This document shows, one piece after another, positions 1-11,759 of a stretch of DNA of 64,000 bases; within the stretch, counting starts at the first letter, position 1, and each line of letters opens with the position of its first letter. Below the pieces are notes generated by a model that saw nothing but the letters and a program-made list of their open reading frames with translations, did no database searches and was not told where the DNA came from. Position numbers and translations under genes: made by a program. Origin of the DNA: Torreya grandis. Lineage: Eukaryota; Streptophyta; Pinopsida; Cupressales; Taxaceae. The DNA lies in NCBI GenBank assembly GCA_037957365.1, contig JARHVA010002683.1, positions 1,971,001-2,035,000 of the forward strand, read 5' to 3'.

Positions 1-345
1 CAAATAATTTAATACAAACATCATCATCTTAACCTCATAATCTTCAATTATAATGCTGAAATCCCTCAAATGCTACTCACTAATCACTGTGTTATTCTCC
101 TAAATTATATGGAAGTGGTTCCCTATTTCATGTAGAAATTCATTGGGGTAACCGTCCATCTCATCAAAATTAATAGGTATAAATCTAGGAATACTAAATG
201 CAAGATGTTCATTCTCATTCTGATCTCTATGCTTGATCACTGGTTCAATGGTGAGTTCGGGAACAAATGTTAAATGGTTGTGAGGGAGTGAATGAGGTGG
301 ACTTGGGGGATCAAACCTAGGAGGAGATGCAAGTCATGGAGAAGG
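1..345 (-). pseudogene. Gag-like coding fragment cut by the window edge
   Basis: Read on the minus strand, one frame stays open for about 115 codons apart from three TAG stops. It starts with a proline-rich stretch and continues with the run DEMDGYPNEFLHEIGNHF and then FSIIIEDYEVKMMM. A proline-rich leader followed by a helical, acidic and hydrophobic block resembles the gag core of Ty3/gypsy elements, but no zinc knuckle or other diagnostic motif lies within the window. The TAG stops could come from CAG or TGG codons. The assignment to gag is inference; it could be a fragment of another repeat protein. The reading frame continues beyond the left edge. Confidence 0.35.
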
Positions 346-399
346 TGTCAGATAGTAAATAGTACTATAAGGATCTAAGTTATTATAAGAGTTGTGATA

Positions 400-1160
400 T
401 ATTGTGTTACTCTAATTTTTCTGTGTCAATGATATTTTACATGATGTATTTGAAGGAGAACTGCATGAAATTTGAATGCAAGTGATTATGACTGTTTGGT
501 ATTTTATTCATCAAAATAAGGTATTCATTTTATTGTAATATTTGTAAGTCTATTAAAAGAGGAAGCACAGAAAATGGATACTCTCTGTGGGATATGAGTG
601 AATAAATATAGTTAGTTATTAGAATTGTTTGTTATTCATTGTTTTTCTGAGCTGTTCCCTTTTATGTAAAGATTATGTTTTCTTCTATTTTGATTGTCAT
701 AATGCAATCATTTGCAACGGGCTTCGTGAATGAACATGACAAGATAAATATAAAAAAATTTAAGTTCTACTAAAATCAACATTTTATTATTAAATTTATT
801 ATATAATAATTATAAAAGTAAATGAAAATCTAATTATAATTTTAAAATTTGATGATTAATTTACTGTTATTTTTCAATCAAGGAATTGATTTTAGAAAGG
901 TAATTTGAAAGTGTTAAATTTGTAAAAATATTCTCTACTTTTATTATTTTGCAGAGGTAATTTGATTTTTTTTTATTTTTTTAAATTAAATATTAAATTA
1001 AGATCTTTGATCTCATTATGAAGTAAATGTTTTTTCAATATTTTTCTTTATATTAAAAAGAAAATATTTTGTACATACTTTTTATATTTTATGATCTTCT
1101 ATTAGTATATGAAAAAGATTGAATTTTGAGTAAATTTTCTAATTTTAATAAATTTATATA
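400..1160. repeat. Dispersed non-coding repeat R, copy A
   Basis: This stretch aligns by eye with 1510-2776, 12600-13687 and 28020-29640. Shared landmarks are GGTATTTTATTC, then a block ending GATATGAGTGA, then a TTGTTATTCATTG block, and finally CAATCAAGGAATTGATTT. No reading frame is conserved between copies, so I treat it as non-coding. Its nature is unknown; it could be an LTR or untranslated region of an old retroelement. From about 1160 to 1510 I see only AT-rich sequence with no feature. Confidence 0.6.
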
Positions 1161-1509
1161 AAAAAATACAATGAAAGTAATAATAACAAGGAAAAAAAAC
1201 AATTAAATTTTTTATTTATAGTATAGAGAATGAGTATCATAAAATATCAATATGAATGTTATCTATTTAACTATTTGACAATCTTTGAAGGAAGAGCCAA
1301 AAATTTTGTGCTTTCATAGTCATATAAATCAATTACAATTTTGTTAGAATAATTATATTTTGAAAACAGGTCATTTTCAAGAATAAAATTTTAATATTTA
1401 AGTTTTTTTATATACACAACATACTAAACTTATATATATAAATAAATTTTAGAATATAATTATTTTAAAATAAAAAATTATATGAATATAAAATTGTTTT
1501 TGAATTATT

Positions 1510-2776
1510 TAAAATAGTTAGAAATGAAAGAATGGTGACTAAATTTGTAGACAAATCTAAACAAAGAGATTTTCCCTACCCACACAAACACTGGACAATT
1601 TAAGCTGTCTAATGTAAGTTCAAAGTAAAGTAAGGTTGGATTATCTAAACAATTTAAACTAAAGTGTTGTATGAGAGATATTTTAACTTTTCTTTTTTTA
1701 AATTTTTTGATATTTAGAATTAATTTGTTTTGCATTCAATGCTATTTAATTTAAATTAAAGTGTTGTATGAGAGATGTTTTTGATCTTTTAACTCTTTTT
1801 AGTGGTATTTAGGGTTAGTTTTTTTGTTTTCAATGTCATTTAATTTTTTTTATATAAAAATGATTAATAAAAATATAATAGATTTTTTGTTTTGTTGTTT
1901 TTTATTTTATGTATTTTTAATAATATTATGATTAAAATAATATTTTACAAGATATATTTGAGAGAGAAGTGTAATTAAGAGAATGGATAACGATGTGGGA
2001 AATTAAGAACAACAAGAAAACATGAAAATTCATATACATGTATTTTTTCCTAACAATTAATTTGTTTGATATTTTATTCATTTAAATTAAGGTATTAATT
2101 TTAAGTACTTACAGGCCTATTAAAAATAAGATATGAGTAAGTAGATATACTTTATTATCAAAATAGTTTGTTATTCATTGCCTCCTTGACCTGTTATTTC
2201 TTCTAGAAAAAATATTTTTGTATTCTATATTAATGTTCATAATGTAATGCAGGGAACTCTATGAGGAAACACCATATTTTAAATGGAGATTTGATACAAA
2301 TCATTTGTTTCCACGAGGAACAAGACAAGAATAAAAAATATGTAAGATTTTTAAGAAAACCAATATTTTATTATCAAACTCTTTACACAGTGACTTCTAG
2401 ATTTATTTTCATTTAATTACAATTTTTAATTTTAATAATTTATCTATTTATTTTTTCAGTTAGGGAATTGATTCTAATATGGGAGAGTTTTATAAATTAT
2501 ACATAAAGACTTTTAAAACTATATTTTTTTGAATAAAATTAAACTTTTAAAAATATATTTTTCTAAATTAAATAATTTGTCTTAAACATAAATAAGTTAA
2601 GTGATTTAAATCTTTTCATTTTTGAGGGGCAAATCTAAATTTATAAATTTTATTGATTTTATTACATTAATTTTTTTAATATATAAATTTTTAAATTATA
2701 CAAATTATTTGTTTATATAATACCTTGCTCATGATCATGTTTAATTATTAAAATAAAATTTTAAGTAAATTTTAAT
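1510..2776. repeat. Dispersed repeat R, copy B
   Basis: This is the closest relative of the copy at 28020-29640. The block around 1590-1690 is nearly identical to that around 28165-28265, and the block at 2220-2390 matches 28740-28870. Near 2465 it reads GGAATTGATT and passes directly into CTAATATGGGAGAG, whereas the 28.9 kb copy carries about 60 extra bases at that junction. The repeat runs without a break into the chromovirus-associated sequence that resumes at 4518, apart from the LINE inserted at 2791-4503. Confidence 0.7.
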
Positions 2777-2790
2777 TAATGAATATTCTT
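2777..2790. repeat. Target-site duplication, left copy (LINE at 2791-4503)
   Basis: TAATGAATATTCTT here matches TAATGAATATTTTT at 4504-4517 (13 of 14). Removing the LINE and one copy restores colinearity with the uninterrupted repeat near 29680-29720. Confidence 0.75.
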
Positions 2791-4503
2791 TATTTTAGTG
2801 CCTTGGAAATTTGAAAATGGCCTCTCCCAGTCCTCTTTCCACCCATGTGTCTGATTTGGAAGGTTTAGCTGTGAGTACACCCCCTGGATCTGCTACTACT
2901 GAGCCTATTTTAGGTTATTCTATGGCTCGTAGTGTGTTGTCTAGCATTGTGGTTTGAACATTGTTTGAGCCAAGAGGTTTTGCTATTGAATATGCATTGC
3001 CTAGTGGATTCTCTACTAGGACATTGCTTGCTACTGTGGCTCTGGTGTATTCTTCTATTTTGGGTTCTTCGTTTGGTGATCCCAACCATTTTTCTAATGT
3101 CGTTCATCCTAGAGTCTCATCTCCCCAGAAGAAGACTACTCATTCTGCTCCTATTGTTGGGGGTACACTAAAACCTTCTGTAGTACCCCCTCCTATTGTT
3201 ATTTTAGGGGATGAAGTATTAAAAAATGAAGAATATTTTTATCAAAAGGGATTGATATGTATATTTGATAGATTCTGGCCATTTCTCCAAGATCTAAACC
3301 CATGGATCTTTGAGTAGTGGCATCCCCTTCTAGCGGGGAAAATATAAATATATCCATGTGCTAAAGGATTCTTTATAGTTGGTTTTGATTCAGTCATTGA
3401 TCAAAATATTATTTTTAATGGTCAGTCTTAGTTTTGGGGACAACATCTACTACTTTTAAAGCCTTGGGTTTCCACCTTTAACCCTCTCACTGAATCTTTC
3501 AATAGGCTACCACTTTGCATTCATCTTCCAAATCTACCTCTTCATTTTTGGTGTGAATCTTAATATAAATGCACGGGTAACTTAGTGGGCCATTTTCTCA
3601 TGGTGGATTAGGGCATTACTTTCTTCTCTCACACCTAATATTCTCATATTCTAGTGGATTTGGATTTTTCTATGCCTCTCCCGGTAGAGGTTATGTTTTA
3701 AGTTATTGATCACTCTTCGTTCCAACATTTGGATTATGAATGTATCCCATTTCATTGTGAGAGGTGATGTAATACATGCCATTTAGATTCCAAATGCCCC
3801 ACTTGAAGGTTCTTTAGACTTCATCTTGGTAGATGTATGCTCTTCAAGAACACCTTACGGTAGCTGTTGATGTCAATGATTCTGACTTAGACATTTTTGA
3901 GCCTCCTTCTGATGATGGGAAGGATCCCCTTCCCCAACTACATGACTCTTCTACTGCTAGGACTATTACAAGGTCATTCCCTGTTCTTGTTAATGATTTT
4001 TAAACTATTGTTGGGATGTCCACTATTATTGCAGTTGTTGGGATTACTACATGAACTTCCCCTGCTACCATTAGAACTATAACAGGGTCCTCCCCTAACA
4101 GCTCTTGTGATATTATTATTGCTACTACTATGGTTGGGACTGGGGCTACTACTATTAGTGCACTATTTATTGTTGGGTTTGATGTTATTGTGTACTCCCC
4201 CAAGCAATGCCCCCTTATGAGGAATTGGTGAGTTTTTCACCTATTTCATTTTTTAATTATATGAAAGAAGATAATACTACATATTGAACTATTATCCAAA
4301 TAAGGAAACAAAGTCTTCCTAAGCACATTTCATAGAGCCACAATTGAACAAAGGGTGTTTGACCTACTAAGTTAAAGTCGATAATTGTTTAGTTTGTTGT
4401 GTGATGTTAATGTGTTGTTTTTGGGACATTTGAGACATTTCTATGCTAGAGGCTACTTTGTATAAGGTTCAAGACCCTTTTCTATATTGATTTAATCAAA
4501 AAC
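2791..4503 (+). mobile_element. ORF1-only LINE, copy 1
   Basis: A 1.7-kb insertion flanked by a 14-bp target duplication. It contains a short leader, a LINE ORF1 and then directly a 3' tail in which a TTTGTATAAGGTTCAAGACCC block precedes the terminal AATCAAAAA. No endonuclease, reverse transcriptase or RNase H sequence is present. A second copy at 9894-10889 has the same order of ORF1 C-terminus followed immediately by the 3' tail. Two copies with the same structure suggest a non-autonomous family comparable to mammalian half-L1 (HAL1) elements, mobilised in trans. An internal deletion of a full element is the alternative for any single copy. Confidence 0.75.
2817..4392 (+). pseudogene. LINE ORF1 (DUF4283 and CCHC knuckle), decayed
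   Basis: From the ATG at 2817 a single frame runs through the N-terminal half with only four stops (TGA 2955, TAG 3315, then a TAA and a TAG before 3430). The DUF4283 core of plant LINE ORF1 and gag-like proteins is recognisable as FDRFWPFLQDLNPWIFE and further on LPLCIHLPNLPLHFW. A CCHC knuckle at about 3740-3800 keeps its spacing, but the second Cys codon is TGA. A Ser/Thr/Pro/Val-rich low-complexity C-terminal part follows. The protein would be the RNA-binding component of the LINE particle. After about 3550 the frame is broken, so it is not functional. Confidence 0.75.
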
Positions 4504-4517
4504 TAATGAATATTTTT
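4504..4517. repeat. Target-site duplication, right copy
   Basis: TAATGAATATTTTT, matching 2777-2790 with one mismatch, directly follows the A-rich end of the LINE. Confidence 0.75.
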
Positions 4518-5819
4518 TCTTGTTCATGTTTAATTATTGAGATAGAATTGCAAGCTAGACTGAACCCATATATATGATAAATTCAATCAATTTTTTTATG
4601 ATGAGGAGTTCTGACTAACTTTTATTATTTAATTATTAATTTTTATATAAAATGATTAAGTTGGAATGTTTAATATATATTTATTTCAATAATAATTAAT
4701 TACAGTAATGATTTGATTTGGATATGATAAATAAAAATTATGTAGAAAATAAAATTTAAATTGAAATGAGGGAACTGTGTCCTAAAATTCATTCATCTCA
4801 AAATAAAATTTATTTGTATTATGTAATCATTAAAATGTTAGATATGTTAAAAATATGTCAACATAATAATATTTATATAAATTTCAATTGTTTATATAAT
4901 ATATAAGGCAAGGTCTATAAAAATGCATTGATAAAGTTCATAATAGTATAATGTAGAATTAGTACCATGTTTTAATTACTACATGATATGGATTTTGATT
5001 CTTCTAAAACATAATAAGTTTAAAAAGTACAAAACATAACAATCACAATGTCAAATAATAAAGTTAAAATTTTCATACAAATGATATGTTTAAATATTTC
5101 ATAGGCAAATATTTTACATACAAGGCCAAGGGGCAGATACAAAATAATTCAATAATGTCAAAAATAAGCTATATGATCAAATTTCACACACAAAAAATGG
5201 CCACGAGACATAACTAATAAACATGTTCAAAATTTTTACATACCAAACAATGATCTTATAGAGATGATCAATAGATTAATACTTAAAATCCATGGAGCAT
5301 ACACAATAAATAAGCAAGATCTATTTTAATATATATAATGAGTAACATCAATAAAGCATATAACTAAAAAATAGTGTTCAATATATATATGTAACATGAT
5401 CATATCATCTAAAATATTATATTTATGTACATAATGAAGAATAAATATATAAGGAAGACATTTCTAATAAATATATATCACATCAATTTAGAGTCATAAA
5501 ATGATAACAAATTTAAATATTATAAATCATGGATAATATACCCTTAATTTAGCAAAGCTACTAGATAGAAGTAATTCAAACATCTTAATCCATATAAAAG
5601 TCTATATATCTTGCATAGCATTTATGAATATTAATGAAGCGCATGTGTGATAGAAAAAAACTACAATATCTAATAATCATTAGATAAATAATATATGAAA
5701 ATGATGTAAAATAGATTTCTAATCATGTTTTGGTCTTGATTTTAGATTTTTAAAATATTTTGAGTGTTTTTTGTATTATTCTATTATTTAAATTTTTTTG
5801 TACCTTTACATTTTGGAAC
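4518..5819. repeat. Chromovirus-associated non-coding repeat, copy 1
   Basis: Colinear with 29715-30984 over its whole length, and with 39505-40045 for the last 550 bases. Landmarks are GATGAGGAGT near 4600, CTACATGATATGGAT near 4980 and AAATCCATGGAGCATACACA near 5288. No coding potential is seen. In an intact gypsy element gag and the first part of pol would precede the integrase; here that place is taken by this AT-rich sequence, so either those genes were deleted or this is a separate repeat joined to the element. Confidence 0.65.
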
Positions 5820-7080
5820 TACTATAAGAGAATTGTGCAGTGGTGGATTGGATGGACAATTTTCTAAGATAACTAAAATAGCTTTGGTGGAGGAGAAGTA
5901 TTTTTGGCCAAAGATGAAGAGATATGTGACAAGATATATTTAAAGGTATAGGATATGTTAGGTGGTTAAAATACATGCACATAATATAGGGTTATACAGA
6001 TCATTACCGATTACAAGAGGACCATGGACAAATTTGAGTATGAATTTTGTGTTGGGATTAACAAACACAAATATGTAATGATTCAATTTTTGTTGTTGTA
6101 GATATATTTTCTAAGACATTTTATTTTATTGCATATTAAAAAATCAATGATGCGACTAGAGTTGTATAAATATTTTTAAGGATATTGTGAGATTGCATGG
6201 TATTACAAAAATTATTACATCAAATAGGGACATGAAATTTCTAACTCATTTTTGAAAGACTTTGTGGAGGAAGATGGGTACTAAACTATAATTTAGTAGT
6301 GCATATCACTCCCAAATAAATGTACAGACATAATTTATAGATAAGATCTTGAAAAATCTATTGAGATGCATAGTGAAAGAGACCCCAAGAAATGGAACTT
6401 GACTTTAACACAAATTAAGTTTGCATATAATTGTGTAATGAATAGATCAATACGGAAATTAATATTTTAGATTATTTATGGTAGAAATTATATTATTGTT
6501 TTAGATTTGGTATAGTTATCAACTATAGAATGAGTTATTGATGATGCAAAAGCATTTTTAGTATATACAATGCTTATAAGAAGTAAGGGTAAAATTACAG
6601 GAAAGTAATGATAAGTATAAAGCAATATCATATGTTAGAAGGTCAAATTTATTTGAATAATGAGATTTAGTAATTGTTTATTTGAGAAAAAAGACATTTT
6701 CAAAAGGCACATATAAAAATGTTGAATTACAATAAATTGGACCATGAAGAATTGTGAAGAAAATCAATGACAATGCTTATGAGGTGAATTTAACATATAA
6801 TTTTTATCTCTCTCTCTCTCTCTCTAGAATTTCATGTTTCATATTTATATAATTTTCATTGGGAAGATGGCGAGTGTGAATAATATGAAGAAGTAGATTG
6901 AAAACAATAAGTGCCAAATAAGAAGAAAGAAAAGAGAGTGCAAGATCTGGATAAGAAGATAATAAACACAAGGCATGGATTGTATGATAGTTTTTAGTAA
7001 ATTTGGAAGTATTACAACATGAATAAAACACTTAGATTATAGATCAAGTGCTGAAAAAAATTGGTAAGATTAAATTATAG
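5820..7080 (+). pseudogene. Ty3/gypsy integrase with chromodomain-like end, copy 1
   Basis: Frame-broken but readable integrase in family order: an N-terminal zinc-binding part with KYFWPKMKRYVTRY, the catalytic core with VVVDIFSK near 6095 (first Asp), RDMKF near 6226 (second Asp) and a following SSAYHSQ motif near 6300, then an RSLKNLLRC-like segment and IYGRN near 6480. The C-terminus at 6950-7080 reads like a weakly preserved chromodomain (DKKIINTRHGLYD, then IWKYYNMN). That order is typical of chromoviruses such as the Tekay group. Reverse transcriptase, protease and gag are absent upstream. A CT run at 6807-6825 lies inside. A second, equally decayed copy is at 30985-32200. Confidence 0.8.
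6807..6825. repeat. (TC)n microsatellite
   Basis: A pure CT run followed by TAG, inside the integrase remnant. The sister copy near 31904 has only CTCTCTCTAG, so the run expanded or shrank after the copies separated. Confidence 0.9.
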
Positions 7081-7133
7081 TGGTACAATCAAAGCAACTT
7101 GTAACAGCTAAGTTATTTTCAACCAAGGGAGAA

Positions 7134-8430
7134 TGCTGCAAAAAAAGTGACTGAACTAGTAGACACCATAGATTTTAATCCATAGCTTCTTTTGATCCCT
7201 TCTTCATGCCAAAATCACTGGCTGAAAAAGTTCAATACTTTCATAACCTACCATTCTAGTTATGTGATATTTTCGATATTTTTAAGAGGTCAAACGTGAC
7301 CATCTTAGGGTTTACAATTGCAATTTAAAATTACTTTTGGGTTTTTTCTAAATTTAATTTTTTTTTCTAACTGGACTTAAACTTCAGTTTAAATTTGTTT
7401 GATAGATTAATTCTACAATTTACTTTATATTTATAGTTTTTTAGAATTGTGTGTATGCAAAACTCACTTAAAATAAAAGTTTTTAAAAATAAGACACTAA
7501 ATTTTATGTACTTTTAAAGTTCCAGATTTTTTTATGCAAACTCTATTTCAAATTTAAAACTTACTTATACATTATTTGTAATTATCTGAATAATACAATA
7601 TGAGTCAATACTAATTATTATTAAAAATCTTGATCTATTAAATTTTTATTTATCTTAATAATATTATAATCTATTATAATAAAATATCATTATCATATAC
7701 ACATATACATGTAAATATTTTTCCTTATAAATAAATTATATAAAAACTTTATAAAACATGACTGAACATGTTTTACTTTAGAGTTAAAAGTTGTACAATT
7801 CATAGGAAGATCTTCCTCTTTAAAAATATTTTTGAATAATGTCTTAATTAATAAATAAGTTGATCATTATTCGAATATGTCATTTGTCCATTATTTTTTT
7901 GGAAATAGATATGGATAGGGTCATTACGATTTCTCTATATTAATGTTAAGAATACTTAAATCATTTATTCCGTAAATTAAATTTAAAGAAATTTTTAAAC
8001 ACTTCATTTTTAATATAAAAATATAATTAGAAATTAATATATTAAAATAATATTTATTTAAATTTTTTTTAATAGATAGATTTTTAAAAGATAATTAAAT
8101 AAATATCAAATTTAAAATTTAAATTAAAAATGAAAAATACATTCTATCATAATCTACTAAACATTTTTTTATATAAAAATTATTTATTTAATATTATTTA
8201 ATTTAATATTAATTTTAAAAAATAAAAATAAGATAAAAAATATATTTTTATGAGATTTATAGCATGTATGGTTTTAGTCATCTCGCAAACAACCTCCATT
8301 AGTTTAATAAAATTAAGGTTTACGATAAAATAATTTAATATACATATCTAAGCTTCACGGAATTCACAAGGATAATTTTAAGGAAAAGAACAAGAGAGGA
8401 TACAATATGATTGTATTAGATCTATTAAAA
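7134..8430 (+). repeat. Chromovirus 3' LTR, copy 1
   Basis: Starts with TG directly after the purine-rich AAGGGAGAA (7125-7133), which fits a polypurine tract, just past the integrase C-terminus. The sequence is colinear with 32220-33516 through the shared landmarks TTTTAATCCATAGCTT, CATCTTAGGGT near 7300, GTAAATATTTTTCCTTATAAA near 7710, TCATCTCGCAAACAAC near 8280 and GAGGATACAATATGATTG near 8396. The exact right end is not resolved, and no partner 5' LTR lies in the window. Confidence 0.6.
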
Positions 8431-8608
8431 TTAGATATATTGTGTAATAAAATAGTAAAACTTAAATGTCTATTGAATAAAGTTTATTATGGATAAATTT
8501 GAAACGAGTATGATTTATAAAATAAATTCCAAAAACTTTATACATTATTTTCAAGTGTAATTGTATGTATCAAAATAAATATATGTAATAAAAAAAAGGT
8601 AAATCAAA

Positions 8609-8641
<33 letters not shown>

Positions 8642-8692
8642 TATATATACACACATATATATATATATACATACATATACATATACATATAT

Positions 8693-8724
<32 letters not shown>
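8609..8724. repeat. Compound AT/AC microsatellite
   Basis: About 115 bases of interleaved (AT)n, (AC)n and (ATAC)n runs. From 8430 to 8608 there is only AT-rich sequence. Confidence 0.95.
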
Positions 8725-8739
8725 TAAATTGGTTTTTAT

Positions 8740-9360
8740 TCATCATACATTAAATAAATATATATAAAAGATAATAAAAAATATCATCTTTTGTAATATA
8801 TATTTCTCAAATCTAAAATTATATAAAATTATTGAAAAAAAATCATATCAAATATATATAATAATTTTATAAAAATAATTAATAATGTTAAAAAATGTAA
8901 TCCAAATATTTCCATCAAAAATTAAGATACAATTAACTATAAAAATTAAAAAAAAAAATCTATAAAAACCATAAGCAAAAATTCCAAATATGGAGTTTTC
9001 AAACATAATATAAATGTGATCCTTTAAATTGGAATATATATCTTATATCTGATTTTCATTCATACATTTATTCTGAAAGTGACAACTCCATTTTCATTAA
9101 TTTTCCTTATTATTTTAACATCTTTAAAATAATAATATCCTTTAAATTAGAATATATATAATTTTTAATGTAATCTTAATTCACACATTCATTTTGAAAG
9201 TGACAACACCATTCTTATTAATTTTCTTTTGTTAGGAGAAATACAAATTTCTGTTATATTAGTTGAAGTATTATCCGAGGACAATAAAGGGGTGGAGTTG
9301 AGTTTTAAATATATATATCTTTATGGTTAAAAAAAATCTTTACACTTTTCCTGTTTTATT
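8740..9360. repeat. Dispersed repeat S, copy 1
   Basis: Resembles 27040-27620: both contain AAACATAATATAA, a CCTTTAAATTRGAATATAT block and a GTTGAAGT segment, and both follow an AC-rich microsatellite. No coding sequence. Between 9360 and 9620 I see nothing but AT-rich DNA. Confidence 0.45.
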
Positions 9361-9619
9361 ATAGAAAAGGGCATTTTTTAAATTGATTTATTTTTAATGT
9401 ATTTAAATTATTTATATAATTATAAATTTTAGTGGTTTGTTTGATAATATTTTTTTCATAAAGTATTATTTTATGATGTAATATTATATGAAAAAAATGA
9501 AGTTGTTTTCAAGAATTTTTTTCAACTTTTTTCACAAAAAGTGAATTCCAATAATAAGAAAAAAAAAAATCAATAAGAGTTATTACAAATTTTTAAATAT
9601 AATTAAAAAAAAATCATAA

Positions 9620-9893
9620 AATCAGATTTGTATTTAAATTTATTAAAAGTGCTGAAAAGATGGTGATGAATTTTTCTTACTTGGTTGAAACCTAGGTCTA
9701 CACGAGATAATTTTTTTTGCAAGAATCTGATCTTGTAGCAAGACTGATGGAGACAATTCTAAATAAAGAGATTTTTTTAATTGTACTAATCGTTCACTTT
9801 CTCCATGATCAAAACAAGGGTATGTTTTGACGGGAAAAAATGTCATTGTATTATTAATAATTAGAATTGAAAGGATGTATTTGTAATTAAAAA
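9620..9893. repeat. Repeat R, copy E, left part
   Basis: Aligns with the start of copy C: TGCTGAAAAGATGGTGATGAATTT here against TTGAAAGGACGGTGACGTATTT near 12636, followed in both by a TCTGATCTT block and a GATGGAGA block. It is interrupted by the LINE at 9894 and resumes at about 10890. Confidence 0.6.
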
Positions 9894-10889
9894 TATCATT
9901 TTATCATGGTAGATCTTACTACTAATTTTTCTCACATTATTTATGTTCGTATATTAATGGACTTGGATTTGTCTATACCTCTTTTAGCAGAGGTTGTTTT
10001 GTACGTTGGTGATCATTATTGGTGCCAATGTTTGGAGTATGAAGGTATCCCATTTCATTGTCAGAGGTGATTTAATATGAGTCGTTTAACTTCTGAATGA
10101 CCCCGCTCAAAGGTTGCTAAGTCCTCATCTTGGTGGAAGGATGCTCTACAAAAAAACCTTACGGTAGATGTAGATGATGATGGCTCAAGCTTATATGCCT
10201 CGGAGCCCACTTCTGATGATGGGAAGGATTCTCTTCCCCCATTACATGACTCCTCTATTTTTGAGTTTGCTACAAGGACCTCCCCTACTATTGTTGTCAA
10301 TCTCGAGACTATTGTTCAGACTTCCCCTATTGCTGCTACTGCTGGGATTTCTTTTGGGATCTCCCCTACTATAATGAGGACCTCCCTTGTTGTCTCCCCT
10401 ATTGTCGTCGTCGTCGTCGTCGTCGTTGTTGTTGTTGTTGTTGTTGTTGTTGTTGCTTGGACATTCTTAGAAATCATGGTTGTTAATTCAAAGCATAGAA
10501 CTACTGATGTAAGTACGTAGTGTGCTACTGAAGTTGATGTTGTTTTGCCCGCCTCACAAGCTCTAACCCCTTCAGAGGATTTACTGATTTTTTTGCCTCC
10601 TTCATCTCCTTCCTCTGTGATTGGAGATCTAGATACCTATTGGAGTGTTTTCCAAAGAAGGAAGCGTGGTCTTTCTAAACATGTATTTCAGATCCGCATT
10701 TGAGCCAAAGGTGTTAGACCTACCAAGTCACGTCTTGTTATTATATAATATGTAGCTTAGCTTTTTTGACTCTGTTGTCTGACTATTGTTGGTGTGCTAT
10801 TTATGTCTTGTGGTTGGTCTTTTTATTTTTAGCCTTACAGGTTGCTTTGTATTGGACATAGAACCCTTTTTTTCCAATGAATCTAATAA
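9894..10889 (+). mobile_element. ORF1-only LINE, copy 2 (5'-truncated)
   Basis: Homologous to 3592-4503 of copy 1. It begins within ORF1 at the CATTTTATCATGG segment, passes the DUF4283 end (LDLSIPLLAEVV) and the CCHC region near 10045-10105, then a Ser/Thr/Val-rich part with a trinucleotide expansion, the C-terminal RRKRGLSKHVF motif near 10660, and the same 3' tail (TTGCTTTGTATTGG then CCCTTTTTTTCC). Five-prime truncation is the usual outcome of LINE insertion. In the knuckle the second Cys codon is TGA, exactly as in copy 1. It lies inside repeat R. I could not define its target duplication. Confidence 0.7.
10404..10455. repeat. (GTC)n(GTT)n trinucleotide run in LINE ORF1
   Basis: Seven GTC units followed by about ten GTT units. 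Copy 1 has only scattered GTT/ATT triplets at the equivalent place, so the run expanded locally in this copy. Confidence 0.95.
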
Positions 10890-11682
10890 AATACAAGGAT
10901 ATATTCATAATTCCTTTTCATCATAATTACAATTTTCAAATTTTGATGACAAATTTATTGTTATTTTCAATCAAGGTATTGATTTCAAAAAGATAATTTG
11001 AAGATACTTTTAAAAAATATATATATTCTTTGATTTTTAGAGGTTAATAAGTAAATGTGTTTTTATATTTTTTTATGTTTTATAATGTTCACATATTAAT
11101 AAGTAAATGTGTTGTCTATTTTTTTTATTTTATAGTTTTCATATATTAATAAGTAAATGTGTTGTCTAATTTTTTAAATATATATGCTATTTTTCTATTA
11201 GGAAGATGGAATTATTTAAAGTAGTTTTTTAAATTTTATTATAATATTAATATATATGTTCAAGAAAAAAAATTTAAAAATATTTTTTTATATCTTTTTA
11301 TATTTATTTATAATATAAATAAAATATCAATATAAATTTTATTGTTCTAACAATTACATAAGTAAATTTGTTGACATTAATTTCTATTTTTTTATAATTT
11401 ACTATTAATTTTTAAATAAGATACAAAATAAAACTATAAGGTTTTCAATTTTTATGATCTTTTTACTAATAATTAAACAATATAGAGTAATTTTAAATTT
11501 TATAATTATAATAAAAAAATAAATAATAATTATATATGAGTATCTATTAGAATGTATTTATATCAAAATAAAAAATAAAATGAAAACCATTTATCTTTCA
11601 AAATATTAAAATTGAAAGTTAGAAAATAGTGATGAAATTTGCTTATTTTTATTAGAATTTGGATTGACACAAGATTTTATAT

Positions 11683-11759
<77 letters not shown>

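Noticed and set aside
2910..3171. Overlapping frames on both strands near 2.9-3.2 kb as separate genes
   Set aside because: They are shadows of the LINE ORF1 frame starting at 2817, which carries the recognisable domain.
8609..8724. AT/AC runs as a regulatory or origin element
   Set aside because: An ordinary compound microsatellite explains the pattern.
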